NCBI GenBank assembly: GCA_963803775.1
Contig: CAWDNS010000004.1
Span: 248,001 to 312,000 of the forward strand
DNA from: JABCZH01 sp963803775
GTDB lineage: Bacteria > Acidobacteriota > Terriglobia > Terriglobales > Acidobacteriaceae
DNA length: 64,000 bases
Reading direction: 5' to 3'
A program made the position numbers and the translations under genes. The notes below the pieces were generated by a model. That model did no database searches, was not told where the DNA came from, and was given only the letters and a program-made list of their open reading frames with translations. This document shows positions 26,628-35,565 of the stretch, piece by piece. Within the stretch, counting starts at the first letter, position 1, and every line of letters begins with the position of its first letter.

Positions 26628-26679
26628 ACCAAGCAACGTTGGTTCTGGCACCAGACTCTCATTCTCAACACTTCTTCAG

Positions 26680-27030
26680 CTAGCCAGCCATCTGGTGTTG
26701 GAAACCCGTGGTGCCTACGGTAGGCAGAATCGATAAGCACGTTCTCAGGGCTTCAAGTGAGAAGAGTGCATTGTCAAGAGCATGACGTTCCCGCACATCG
26801 TTGGCGGAAAGCGTTAGTTCGCGTCTTCGGGCCTGAATCGCGGCGTGAGCCTCGGTAATCCTCCCGGCAATTTTCGGCTTGTCGTTCTCGAACAACGCCG
26901 CAACATAGAGGGCTCTCCATCCGCACAACTCTCTGGGCGACGGAATCTTATCCATACCTTCCCCCACATCGCAATACATTTCCCAATGAAGGATAGCTAG
27001 ATCAATACACAATGCAGTTGCATCCGACAA
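26680..27030 (-). CDS. Small helical hypothetical protein (116 aa)
   Basis: The C-terminal two thirds ('WRALYVAALFENDKPKIAGR', 'ITEAHAAIQARRRELT', 'RHALDNALFSLEALRT') match a small helical pattern that I recall from many acidobacterial genomes. The function is unknown. The N-terminal 25 residues are less convincing, so the start may be internal. Confidence 0.5.
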   Translation of the reverse strand: MSDATALCIDLAILHWEMYCDVGEGMDKIPSPRELCGWRALYVAALFENDKPKIAGRITEAHAAIQARRRELTLSANDVRERHALDNALFSLEALRTCLSILPTVGTTGFQHQMAG

Positions 27031-27061
27031 TCAGGTGAATGCTCGATTTACTGCATAGTAA

Positions 27062-27769
27062 CTAGATATCGAAAACTCGATAGACCGTTGACGGTTGCTG
27101 CGCCTCAATCAGCGTGATCGCGACATTATGGACTGGTACTCCCCCGGCGGTTTTTCCGTCAGGGTGGCCGTTGTGAGCGTGTCCGTGGAGCACCAGATCC
27201 GCACCGTGACGGTCCACGACTTCGGCCAGGCGCGAGGTTCCCATAAAGGGGAATATCTCCGGTGCTTCACCCATGACGGTACCCACGATCGGGGAATAGT
27301 GAAGGACGACGACGCGTTTCTGCGTCCGTAATTGCGACATGGCGCGCTCCAACTTCAGAGCTTCATCGATGGAAGCCTTCACCAATTCCTTGATTTCAGG
27401 TTCCCCGAATGCGGTGAGGACGGCTCGGCCGAACCCCCCCACAAAGCCTTTGGTTCCGGCGAATCCCACGCCGTCCTTTTCGTAAGCCGTCCCATCCAAA
27501 ACCTTGACCCCAGCGGTGACCATCATCGCCATAAGTTCCGATTGCCTACCGCTTTCATAATCGTGATTCCCCAGCACTGCGATGGTTGGAACACGCGAAC
27601 GTACCACCACATTCAATAACGGCGTCATCTCCTCCGGCTGACCGTAGTTCGTGAGATCTCCAGCCAACACCAGAACGTCTGCTTCCTCCCGAACCCGGCT
27701 GAATTGATCGTGCAATACATTCTGACGAGCGGGGGTGAAGTGCAGGTCGGCGGTGGCGGCGATTCTCAT
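27062..27769 (-). CDS. Metallophosphoesterase
   Basis: The 235-residue protein from ATG 27769 begins at once with the calcineurin-like motif 'RIAATADLHF' (DxH). Next come 'LVLAGDLTNYG' (GDxxx), 'IAVLGNHDYE' (GNHD), 'VVVLHYSP' (H) and 'LVLHGHAHNG' (GHxH). These residues bind two metal ions and hydrolyse phosphate esters; the substrate is unknown. The frame stays open upstream to 27895, but that part overlaps the preceding gene. The gene lies 13 bases downstream of the nucleotidyltransferase, so the two are an operon. Confidence 0.88.
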   Translation of the reverse strand: MRIAATADLHFTPARQNVLHDQFSRVREEADVLVLAGDLTNYGQPEEMTPLLNVVVRSRVPTIAVLGNHDYESGRQSELMAMMVTAGVKVLDGTAYEKDGVGFAGTKGFVGGFGRAVLTAFGEPEIKELVKASIDEALKLERAMSQLRTQKRVVVLHYSPIVGTVMGEAPEIFPFMGTSRLAEVVDRHGADLVLHGHAHNGHPDGKTAGGVPVHNVAITLIEAQQPSTVYRVFDI

Positions 27770-27782
27770 GGAGTTCTCGAAT

Positions 27783-28622
27783 TTAAGATGCCAACTTGGC
27801 AGGGCTGCTCGAAAACGCCCGGATACTTTGCAGGCGGCGGATACGATTTTCCGCCAGCAAATCGTCGAGGCCCCATTCATTAACGTCGATCGCAAACATC
27901 TTGGGATCGACCAGACTGCCGCGAAACCTGGCTGCGGGATCGGGCCGGCAAAGAACTTCGTGGAAACGTCCCAGAAGCGTATGCCACAAGCTCTGGGGAA
28001 CGTAGGACGTTTGGGCCGGGTAGCAATAGCGGTACAACACCAGCGCCCACAGTAGCATTTCCCAGTTTTCGCCCACCAGGTTTAAGACCCGTTGCCAGTC
28101 CAGATTTCCTTGCGTTCCGTAAATGACATGTGCGATGTCGGCTCCATCAAATCGCTCCCGGCGGGTTACGAAGAGCTTGGAAACCAACAGCTCTTCTGGT
28201 GCCAGTACTCGGGTTTGCACTCCATGCACCACGGCCGGTTTCGAGCGCTCGATCCAGGATGATTCCACGACGAATGCGGCATTGCTCATGCCGGTAATCA
28301 GATCAACGAAGAAATCGTCGCGATAAGCCTTAAAAAGCCAAACCGGGTCGCAAACTTCACACTCGAAGCCTTGCTCGCGAAGGTTTTCCAGAGCTCTTGG
28401 CGCGGTGTCGGCAGTCATGAAAAGATCGAGATCCTTGGTATCACGACAGATCCCGGTATGCTCCCGGAGAGCAAAGGCTCCGGACACGGCATAAGGGATC
28501 TTTTCTGCGGTAAACAGGGCAAGCACCTGCTGAAACAAAACTCGTTGTGGCTCAGGAATTTCCGTCAGGAACGACGAAGTTTCGGGCAAGTCATCCGGTT
28601 GTTGTACCGTATGTTTAGACAT
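27783..28622 (-). CDS. Nucleotidyltransferase-fold protein
   Basis: The 279-residue protein carries a nucleotidyltransferase core with 'YAVSGAFALREHTG' and 'RDTKDLDLFM', where DLD supplies the metal-binding aspartates. 'DDFFVDLITGM' provides the third acidic residue. It resembles the MNT/AbiEii-like group of stand-alone transferases. The C-terminal half is helical. Its stop is 13 bases before the metallophosphoesterase. A nucleotide-modifying pair is plausible, but substrate and role are unknown. Confidence 0.75.
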   Translation of the reverse strand: MSKHTVQQPDDLPETSSFLTEIPEPQRVLFQQVLALFTAEKIPYAVSGAFALREHTGICRDTKDLDLFMTADTAPRALENLREQGFECEVCDPVWLFKAYRDDFFVDLITGMSNAAFVVESSWIERSKPAVVHGVQTRVLAPEELLVSKLFVTRRERFDGADIAHVIYGTQGNLDWQRVLNLVGENWEMLLWALVLYRYCYPAQTSYVPQSLWHTLLGRFHEVLCRPDPAARFRGSLVDPKMFAIDVNEWGLDDLLAENRIRRLQSIRAFSSSPAKLAS

Positions 28623-28743
28623 GGCACGGATTGGATGTGCGCGTATTGCGGGCCGTTGCCGAATGGCCGCCGCGAACCGAGATTTCGCACAGTTCTCACA
28701 GGATTCTCACAATTTAGGGGTCAAAATATACAGTGACTACCTG

Positions 28744-28779
28744 ATGGACACTGCGGTCAGTGGGTTTCTAATGGACACT
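28744..28779. mobile_element. Direct repeats resembling an insertion sequence end
   Basis: The nonamer ATGGACACT occurs at 28744 and 28771, with CACTGCGGTCAGTG between them able to form a hairpin. Short repeated blocks near the tip are a feature of some IS families such as IS21. No transposase is present, so this would be an orphan end. The last codons of the VWA gene (ESVH then stop) are read from it. Confidence 0.3.
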
Positions 28780-29970
28780 CTCGCCCGGATAATATCCGGC
28801 GCGCGTGCGAACGGTTAGCGGACGATAGCCGGGAGATTGAGCTGCCACCTGAATCGGACGGTACGCGGAATCCTGCCTGGGATTTGTGGATTTATAGCCG
28901 ATGGTATACCGGCTGCGAATGTCGTGGCCGATGGTTCGACTGATATCGTCCAGCTCAGCCAGACTCCGAGGGAAAAACGCAGCTCCGCCCGAACTATCCG
29001 CCAGGGCGCCAAGAACCTCTCTGTCTTTTGGCTCAAGTCCGTCCCCCAGAAGTCCAATGACATATAAGGTCGGCGCATTCTTTTGCTGTAGTCGCAGTCT
29101 GGCCTCTTGCAAGGTTTCCCGGCTGGCATTGTCCCGGCCGTCAGTAATCACCAGCAGGACCTTATTGTCGAGGTGAGCGTTGTTTCTCAGATGAACGGAC
29201 GAGGCAACAATCGCGTCGTACAGAGCCGTGCTGCCCTGCATCGAGACCTTGTGAAGTGCATCTCGCAACAGGTTGACGTTGGAGGTAAAGTCCTGGTCGA
29301 GATAGCCGTCCTTACTAAAGTTGACCACGAAGATCTCGTCTTCGGGATTGCTCTCGTGAATCAGGTTAAGCACCGCTTCGTTGACTTTGTCTCGCTTTTC
29401 GCGCATCGATCCTGAGTTGTCGATCACGATTCCCATTTCCACCGGAACATCGTCACGGTGAAACGAGGTAATGGTCTGTCGCGTTCCACTCTCGAATACT
29501 GTGAACGCGTTGCGGTCGAGATTAGGTACCAGGTGCCGCTGCTCATCTATAACGGTAGCGTGCAGAACCACTTCCTCGACTCGCTTCTTGAATACGAAGA
29601 TGCCGCTGTCCTGGTCAGACGGGGCTTGCGGGGCATCGGTCGAGGGTGGATTTCCAGCGCTGGAAGGCTGCGATGGCGGCAAAATCGCTTGCGATGCACC
29701 AGTCCCGGAAGTTGGCGAAGAACCCTGAGATTGTGTTTGGATCACCGGTGCGACAGAAGTACCAGGGACTGCGGGCGCCGTTTGTGAGGGTGTTGGAGTC
29801 GCAGGTGACGCCGCAGGCAGCGACGCTGCCGGTGGAGTTGGAGATCCTGTTTGAGCCAACGACGGAAGGCAAAAGCAAGATACGATCAGAACCGCCAAGC
29901 TGAAATGCCCCAGCGTGGAGGCGCTTCCTAAAGGAGCTTGCTTTCGTCGGGAATCGTATTTTGGCTTCAT
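28768..29970 (-). CDS. Acidobacterial VWA-domain secreted protein
   Basis: The 400-residue protein from ATG 29970 has a signal-like segment ('HFSLAVLIVSCFCLPSLAQ'), a Pro/Ser/Thr-rich linker (about 45-130) and a VWA domain. 'MGIVIDNSGSMREKRDKV' carries the DxSxS metal site, followed by 'TALYDAIVASS' and 'VLLVITDGRDNAS'. This is the acidobacterial VWFA type (TIGR03436-like). VWA domains bind partner proteins through a metal ion. The ATG overlaps the stop of the upstream 51-residue ORF as ATGA. The C-terminus after 'RAGYYPG' is encoded by the IS-end-like repeat, so the native end may be altered. Confidence 0.8.
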   Translation of the reverse strand: MKPKYDSRRKQAPLGSASTLGHFSLAVLIVSCFCLPSLAQTGSPTPPAASLPAASPATPTPSQTAPAVPGTSVAPVIQTQSQGSSPTSGTGASQAILPPSQPSSAGNPPSTDAPQAPSDQDSGIFVFKKRVEEVVLHATVIDEQRHLVPNLDRNAFTVFESGTRQTITSFHRDDVPVEMGIVIDNSGSMREKRDKVNEAVLNLIHESNPEDEIFVVNFSKDGYLDQDFTSNVNLLRDALHKVSMQGSTALYDAIVASSVHLRNNAHLDNKVLLVITDGRDNASRETLQEARLRLQQKNAPTLYVIGLLGDGLEPKDREVLGALADSSGGAAFFPRSLAELDDISRTIGHDIRSRYTIGYKSTNPRQDSAYRPIQVAAQSPGYRPLTVRTRAGYYPGESVH

Positions 29971-30122
29971 TTGTTTGTAGCACCAAACACAGGCTCGGCG
30001 GCGACCAGGAAATCGCGCCACAGTTTCCGCTCCGGCAAGTAATCGCGCCTATAAGTGAGTCTCATGGTTGTTTCGCGATGTAACGCAATACACCAGCGGG
30101 TCGCCTCTATCACGTAGTACAT
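29967..30122 (-). CDS. Small ORF translationally coupled to the VWA gene (51 aa)
   Basis: ATG 30122 is preceded by AAAGGAGG at five bases, one of the strongest Shine-Dalgarno sequences in the window. The frame encodes MYYVIEATRWCIALHRETTM and continues with 'RLTYRRDYLPERKLWRDFL'. It ends with TGA overlapping the ATG of the VWA gene in an ATGA. That gene has no good ribosome site of its own, so the small frame is probably translated and coupled. No family is recognised; it could be a leader peptide or a small protein. The 340 bases upstream of it hold no supported gene. Confidence 0.5.
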   Translation of the reverse strand: MYYVIEATRWCIALHRETTMRLTYRRDYLPERKLWRDFLVAAEPVFGATNK

Positions 30123-30464
30123 AATGCCTCCTTTGTAACCCAAGCAGCGACGAGAGGCGACCGACAGTTCATCGAAGTACATTCAATCCCGTGAAGCCAC
30201 TACCAGCATCAAAAGCTAAGGGTACGAAGATGACCACGCACTGCCGAAATCACCCATGGCCCAGATTCTGTCCCATTGCCGCGGTTCATGTAAATCTCCT
30301 CCACCCATACGGCACAGTCACAAGATGCCGCAGGCAAAGGGAGGGTTGGCTGGGCGGCCACGCCTCAAGCCTTGACCGCACCGGTCTACAGAACACACAG
30401 GAGAGAAGCATTCTCGGCTAGAATCCCTGAGGAGAAACGGCGAGTCTAATTCCCGGTCGAACCC

Positions 30465-31841
30465 ATGAAGATTAGATGGATTATCACAATATTGTTGTTT
30501 ACCGTCGTCACTGCATCCGCCAGTCAAGCGGCCACGCGGCATTATTACATTGCCGCCGAGGATCTTACTTGGGACTACGCTCCCAGCGGCCAGGATCTTC
30601 TGCATGGTCAACCCATCCCTTTACCTTGGTCCAGCCAGCTTCGTTGGAGAAAGACTCGCTACATTGAATACACCGATGCGACGTTCACTGTTCGCAAGCC
30701 ACAACCCGAGTGGCTCGGAATCCTTGGCCCCATTATTCGAGCTGAAGTCGGCGACACTATCGTGGTGGAGTTTCTGAATCGCAGCCTCGCGGTTCACAGC
30801 ATTCATCCTCACGGTCTGCGCTACGACAAAGCGAACGAAGGCGCGCTTTATCTGCCTTATGGAGCGGGCGCCCGCGTCGCGCCGGGGCAGCGCTTCACTT
30901 ATCAATGGTTCGCCGATGAAGGCAGCGGGCCGGGATCGGATGGTTCGACGTCGGTGGTCTGGTGGTATCATCCGCATGCTTCGGAGGCTAGTGAAACCAA
31001 TGCCGGTCTTCTCGGGCCAATCATCATCACCGCCAAGGGAAAAGCCAATCCCGATGGATCACCGAAGGGAGTCGATCGCGAGTTCGTGGCTTTGTTCATG
31101 ATCTTCGACGAGATGACCGGGAAAAGTGCCGGTCTCTTTCATACCATCAACGGCTACGTCTTCGGCAATCTTCCTGGCTTGGTGATGAAAAAAGGTGAGA
31201 AGGTTCGCTGGTACTTGCTGGCCATGGGCAATGAAAGGGACTTGCACACGCCACACTGGCATGGAAAGACAGTTCAGTACGGGAAGCGGAATACCGACGT
31301 CATAGAACTGCTTCCTGGCAGCATGGTGACAGTCGATATGCTGGCCGACAATCCTGGTACGTGGCTCTTCCATTGCCAGGTGTCAGACCACATGGAGTCG
31401 GGAATGATGGCGGTTTACACGATTTACGAACCCGAACGCGAGCCTTGCCCCATCCAATTCGTTTCTGGAGATTTCTGGAGTATGCCGGGAAAGTTCTTTG
31501 TCACGGTTAAGAACGTAAGTGCAAAACCCATCCGGAACCTGGAGGTCGGGTACGACCATATCATGGCGCCTCAATATCGCCGGCGTCCATTTAACAATCA
31601 ATGGTCATGGTCTGGACCCATCGAACCCGGTCAGCAAAAGAGTTTTGAGATGCCGGGTTATCTGGCTGGGGTGGCAGACAGTATTTCTGGGTGGGCATTG
31701 TTCCCCAAATCCGTCGTGTATCAGGACAGCAAATGGCGCTCGACTCGGGATGGCCAGTGTTTCCAGGTCTTCTGGCATGACAAAGAGCGCTCCCAGCCCG
31801 TAGTCCTTCCGCCTTTGCAGATGGAAACGCGCGAAGACTAG
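30465..31841 (+). CDS. Two-domain multicopper oxidase (ceruloplasmin/hephaestin-like)
   Basis: The 458-residue protein has a signal peptide (residues 1-22) and two cupredoxin domains. Copper ligand motifs are 'HPHG' (114-117), 'WYHPH' (168-171) and 'HTPHWHG' (261-267). The C-terminal motif is 'HCQVSDHMESGM' (303-314). The last is unusual: the normal HCH has Gln305 in place of the second His, which would remove one type 3 copper ligand, while the type 1 ligands Cys304, His309 and Met314 are kept. It is probably periplasmic or secreted; Cu(I) or Fe(II) oxidation is typical of the family. A domain of about 120 residues follows, resembling a carbohydrate-binding or Ig-like tail. Confidence 0.82.
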   Translation: MKIRWIITILLFTVVTASASQAATRHYYIAAEDLTWDYAPSGQDLLHGQPIPLPWSSQLRWRKTRYIEYTDATFTVRKPQPEWLGILGPIIRAEVGDTIVVEFLNRSLAVHSIHPHGLRYDKANEGALYLPYGAGARVAPGQRFTYQWFADEGSGPGSDGSTSVVWWYHPHASEASETNAGLLGPIIITAKGKANPDGSPKGVDREFVALFMIFDEMTGKSAGLFHTINGYVFGNLPGLVMKKGEKVRWYLLAMGNERDLHTPHWHGKTVQYGKRNTDVIELLPGSMVTVDMLADNPGTWLFHCQVSDHMESGMMAVYTIYEPEREPCPIQFVSGDFWSMPGKFFVTVKNVSAKPIRNLEVGYDHIMAPQYRRRPFNNQWSWSGPIEPGQQKSFEMPGYLAGVADSISGWALFPKSVVYQDSKWRSTRDGQCFQVFWHDKERSQPVVLPPLQMETRED

Positions 31842-32031
31842 TCGTTCTCAGGAGGGCACACCGCTCAACCGCGGTTGCGGTGAGTCACTCCCTACAGTAT
31901 TCGCACTAGACAAATTTTCCTGTATTGGCCGAACAATGCTCGCGCCCCCCGCCACAACCGCTTTCCTATCATCGAATAGGTAATGGCACAGCTCGTGCTA
32001 GTGGAATAGGTGGACGAAGTGGAGGAAAATC

Positions 32032-32388
32032 ATGCTAAGTCTTCACAGTGATAGGGTCGAGGATGTTGCGGTTGTTGAATGCAATGGCCGAATCGTGCGG
32101 AGCGACAGCGCCTTTGCCCTGCGCGACATGGTGATGTCGCAGGAAGATGCCCGTATCATCGTCCTGGATCTTTCCGGTGTGACCGCGGTAGAGGGTGGCG
32201 GCTTGGGCATGCTCATGTTTCTGGAACGATGGGCCTACGATCACGACATCCGATTCAAGTTATTCAATCCCAAGAGGTCGGTCAGGGAGAGACTAGAGCT
32301 GGCGAACTCTATACCAGAGTTTGAGATCGCTACGCCGGATGAAATACGGGCCCTGTTGGGCGGCGCACACATGCAATCGGCTGCTTAA
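32032..32388 (+). CDS. STAS-domain protein without phosphorylatable serine
   Basis: The 118-residue protein from ATG 32032 has GGAGG seven bases upstream. It has the anti-sigma antagonist fold: 'VAVVECNGRIVRSDSAFALR', 'IIVLDLSGVTAVEGGGLGML', 'FKLFNPKRSVRERLELA'. In SpoIIAA-type antagonists the helix-capping motif is DSSGLG with a Ser phosphorylated by the anti-sigma kinase. Here it is EGGGLG, so control by that route is unlikely. It may be a constitutive partner-switch element or a STAS adaptor. It is a single gene, convergent with amt. Confidence 0.8.
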   Translation: MLSLHSDRVEDVAVVECNGRIVRSDSAFALRDMVMSQEDARIIVLDLSGVTAVEGGGLGMLMFLERWAYDHDIRFKLFNPKRSVRERLELANSIPEFEIATPDEIRALLGGAHMQSAA

Positions 32389-32427
32389 GCGAAGCGGCAC
32401 AACCTCAAATCCCTCCCCGGAACCTGG

Positions 32428-33681
32428 CTAGCGCGGATCCGGATGAACCAGACCGTCGTGCCCCGGAAACTCCTCGTAGGCATGTTCGCCGTGAATGGAT
32501 TCATCGAGGCCTATTTCCTCGCTCATTTCGTCGACTTTCACCGTCGTGAACATATTGATGATTCGTAACATCGCGTAGGTAAACACGAAGGCCCATACCG
32601 ACGAGAAAATCACGGCCACGACTTGTTTCAGGAGGAACATCGGATCACCGTAGAGCAGTCCGTTCGCGCCTGCGGGATTAAATTGTCGGTTGGCGAAGAT
32701 TCCCAGCATGACGATGCCGAGGGCACCCCCTACGCCGTGGACTCCCCAAACATCCAGCGCGTCATCCCAGTGCATTCTGTTTTTCATCTCAACCGCGTAG
32801 TAGCAAACGACTCCAGCAACCAAGCCGATGATGACCGCGGTGGTGGGAGAAACATACCCGGCGGCGGGAGTGACGGTCGCCAGTCCGGCGACGGCTCCAG
32901 TCAGCAGGCCGAGGAACTTGGGCTTTTTTTCGTTGAACCATGCCACCAGCATCCAAGCAACAGCCGCGAACGAGGCAGCCAAATCGGTATTGAGAAATGC
33001 GGTGGCAGTCACCGAATCTACGCGCATTTCACTGCCGGCGTTAAAGCCGTACCATCCGAACCACAGTAGGCCGGTCCCGAGGGCGACGAGCGGGATGCTG
33101 TGGGGGCCGCGATCCGCCGTGCGGCGTTTCCCCACGTACAGCACAGAAGCCAAAGCAGCGATGCCCGCGATGTTGTGCACCACAATGCCGCCCGCAAAGT
33201 CCAGCACACCCCATTTCTGCAGCATGCCTCCACCCCAAACCATGTGCACGAAGGGAAAATAGACGAAGGTAAGCCAACCGGTCAGGAACAGCATATAGGC
33301 TTTGAAGGTGACCCGGTTGGTGAACGCGCCCGAGATGAGGGCAGGAGTGATGATGGCGAACATCATCTGATACGCAATGAACACAAATGCCGGGATCGTA
33401 TCATTCGGCGACGCGGTGGCGAGATCGATTCCGCGCAAGAATGCGTAGCGGAAATTGCCGATGATCCCGTGCCAGTCGCCGCTGAAACATAGAGAGTAGC
33501 CGTATGAATACCAGATCACCGTCGTCCAGCCCATCGAGACAAAGCTCTGAATCATGATAGCGAGCACGTTCTTGCGCCCTACCAGACCCCCATAAAAAAA
33601 TGCGAGACCGGGGGTCATCAGCATGACCAGGCTGGTGCACAGAATCATGAAACCTGTATTACCAGTATCGAGGTGCAGCAT
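32428..33681 (-). CDS. amt: Ammonium transporter
   Basis: The 417-residue protein from ATG 33681 has GGAG nine bases upstream. Eleven membrane helices are expected. Conserved features include 'MTPGLAFFYGGLVGRKN', 'DFAGGIVVHNIAGIAALASV' (conserved Asp and pore His) and 'DVWGVHGVGGALGIVML' (second pore His). The C-terminal tail 'VDEMSEEIGLDESIHGEHAY' is the regulatory element that interacts with PII proteins in the family. No glnK gene is adjacent. The frame stays open to 33906, but the extension is not protein-like. Confidence 0.93.
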   Translation of the reverse strand: MLHLDTGNTGFMILCTSLVMLMTPGLAFFYGGLVGRKNVLAIMIQSFVSMGWTTVIWYSYGYSLCFSGDWHGIIGNFRYAFLRGIDLATASPNDTIPAFVFIAYQMMFAIITPALISGAFTNRVTFKAYMLFLTGWLTFVYFPFVHMVWGGGMLQKWGVLDFAGGIVVHNIAGIAALASVLYVGKRRTADRGPHSIPLVALGTGLLWFGWYGFNAGSEMRVDSVTATAFLNTDLAASFAAVAWMLVAWFNEKKPKFLGLLTGAVAGLATVTPAAGYVSPTTAVIIGLVAGVVCYYAVEMKNRMHWDDALDVWGVHGVGGALGIVMLGIFANRQFNPAGANGLLYGDPMFLLKQVVAVIFSSVWAFVFTYAMLRIINMFTTVKVDEMSEEIGLDESIHGEHAYEEFPGHDGLVHPDPR

Positions 33682-34164
33682 TGAAGTTCTCCAAGTCAAG
33701 GAGGTTAGCATAATCGGACGGAGGACAAGCTGGAGCGCCATCTTCCCTCGTTCGAATCGCGTTCCGGATGGATTTTCACACAAAGACGCGATCACCCAGA
33801 TCCATGTTAGTCGGTCATGGGGAAAAATCCTTCCACCTGCTGGGCGCGGGGATATTGAGTGTAATAGCGATTTAGCGCCACTACAGGGAAAAGGATCCTC
33901 AGTCACGAGTCTCGATAAACGCGGCCCGTCCAGTTACCCGAGTCGTGTTGAAAGGATTTCTGTTCTTGGGGATAATTACAGGGACTCGATTTGCGGGGGC
34001 GTATTCGCGCTGTCCTAGCAGGGGTCAATGAGAGAAATGGCGATGTTACGCCAATTGACATGACGACGGCAGCGCAAGTACTTGCCTATTGACGGGCCAA
34101 GGGACGCGCACGAGAATGTTCGCAGGCTGATTACGTTCCCTTTCCCCCGTAAGGAGGTCACACC
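33682..34164. other. Divergent intergenic region amt / GloVer-repeat gene
   Basis: About 480 bases between two divergent genes. It contains the AAGGAGGT ribosome site of the plus-strand gene at about 34151-34158. No RNA gene or defined operator was recognised. A sigma-54-like element was looked for upstream of amt and not accepted, since the spacing is one base off. Confidence 0.4.
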
Positions 34165-35415
34165 ATGTCACGCCACCGCAATACCTGGATTCTGCAACTC
34201 ACGGTACTGGCAGCTGGTTTGCCAGTTGGCTTACCCTTCGCCTCGGCGCAAGCGCAGGACTATTCGATCGTCTACACCTTCGGGACCGGCGGCGTCGGTC
34301 CCGATAGTGCCTTATTGAAAGATGCTGAGGACAACCTTTATGGGACTACGGCCACGGGCGCTGGAGACGAGCAAGATGGCCTGATCTACAAGCTCACCCC
34401 CGGCGGAGGCGAGACGGTGGTTTTCACCTTTAACGCAGCAGACGGCCAGGACCCCTTCGGGGACATGATCCGGGACAGGGAGGGAATGGTGTACGGTGTG
34501 ACGTTATACGGCGGTGCGGACGGCGATGGCACGGTGTTCAAACTCGACACGAAAATGCAGCAGACGGTGCTCCACAGCTTCACCGGCCGCAGTGGAGACG
34601 GGGCATATCCGGAAGGTGGTGTGGTGCGCGACGATGCAGGTAATCTCTATGGCACGACTCTTTATGGCGGCCAGGGTGGCTGTGGCAATGGCTTGGGGTG
34701 TGGAATGGTCTTCAAGTTAAGCGCATCGGGCGAAGAGACGGCATTGCATCGGTTTACCGGCGGCAAGGACGGAGGGTGGCCCGCCGGATCTCTGGTTCGG
34801 GACAGTCAAGGGAATCTCTATGGCGTGGCCAGCGGCGGCGGTGATCTTAAATGCGACAGCGGCTATGGCTGTGGAGTGATTTTCAAGATTACTTCAAAAG
34901 GCAAGTTCAGCGTTCTCCACACGTTCACCGGCAGCGATGGCGCTACGCCGCAAGCCACGATGATTCGCGATGCCTCCGGCAACTTGTATGGAACAACTGT
35001 ATTCGGCGGGACGGTGAACTTCGGGACGATATTCAAACTGGATCCCTCCTGGAATTTGACGGTGCTGCATCAGTTCCTCGGATCGCCGGAGGACGGCGCA
35101 TACCCGTTTTTTGCACCTCTAACCAGAGACACAGAGGGCAATCTCTACGGCGTTACGTTGGGGGGCGGAGATTATGGAAGCAAGTGTGAAATCGCCGGTG
35201 GCAGCTGTGGAGTTGCGTTCAAGCTGGACAGAACGGGTAAAATAAGCATCCTTCACTTCTTCACCGGCTTGAACGGAGATGGAGCGGCTCCGGGTGGCGG
35301 CTTGGTTCTTGATGAGGCAGGGGAGCTCTACGGAATAACCTCCAGAGGCGGCAACCTCAGCGAATGTCCACCTCCGACATACGGCTGTGGTGTGGCATTC
35401 AGAGTTAGACCCTAG
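34165..35415 (+). CDS. Secreted GloVer-type tandem repeat protein (TIGR03803)
   Basis: The 416-residue protein has a signal peptide ending 'FASAQAQ' and about eight tandem repeats of roughly 45 residues built on 'DxxGNLYGTTxxGG' and 'GTVFKLxxxGxxTVLHSF', for example 'LYGTTLYGGQGGCGNG' and 'HRFTGGKDGGWPAG'. The repeats are expected to form a beta-propeller-like surface structure of unknown function. AAGGAGGT lies seven bases upstream. It is one of several members of this family in the window. Confidence 0.88.
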   Translation: MSRHRNTWILQLTVLAAGLPVGLPFASAQAQDYSIVYTFGTGGVGPDSALLKDAEDNLYGTTATGAGDEQDGLIYKLTPGGGETVVFTFNAADGQDPFGDMIRDREGMVYGVTLYGGADGDGTVFKLDTKMQQTVLHSFTGRSGDGAYPEGGVVRDDAGNLYGTTLYGGQGGCGNGLGCGMVFKLSASGEETALHRFTGGKDGGWPAGSLVRDSQGNLYGVASGGGDLKCDSGYGCGVIFKITSKGKFSVLHTFTGSDGATPQATMIRDASGNLYGTTVFGGTVNFGTIFKLDPSWNLTVLHQFLGSPEDGAYPFFAPLTRDTEGNLYGVTLGGGDYGSKCEIAGGSCGVAFKLDRTGKISILHFFTGLNGDGAAPGGGLVLDEAGELYGITSRGGNLSECPPPTYGCGVAFRVRP

Positions 35416-35565
35416 AGCACGTTTTGGTACCTCGTCGCTTGCCTTGCCGATGGTTTACGCAAAAAGGCGTTAGCACTCATTGGGAACAGGCCGACTGGGG
35501 TCAATGAGTGATATCGCGATTTTTCGCCGACAATCCGCGGGGAAACCTCCATTTCGGTCTCATGG

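Noticed and set aside
33700..33760. Possible sigma-54 promoter upstream of amt
   Set aside because: The TGGC and TTGT elements are one base too far apart and the GC of the -12 element is absent.
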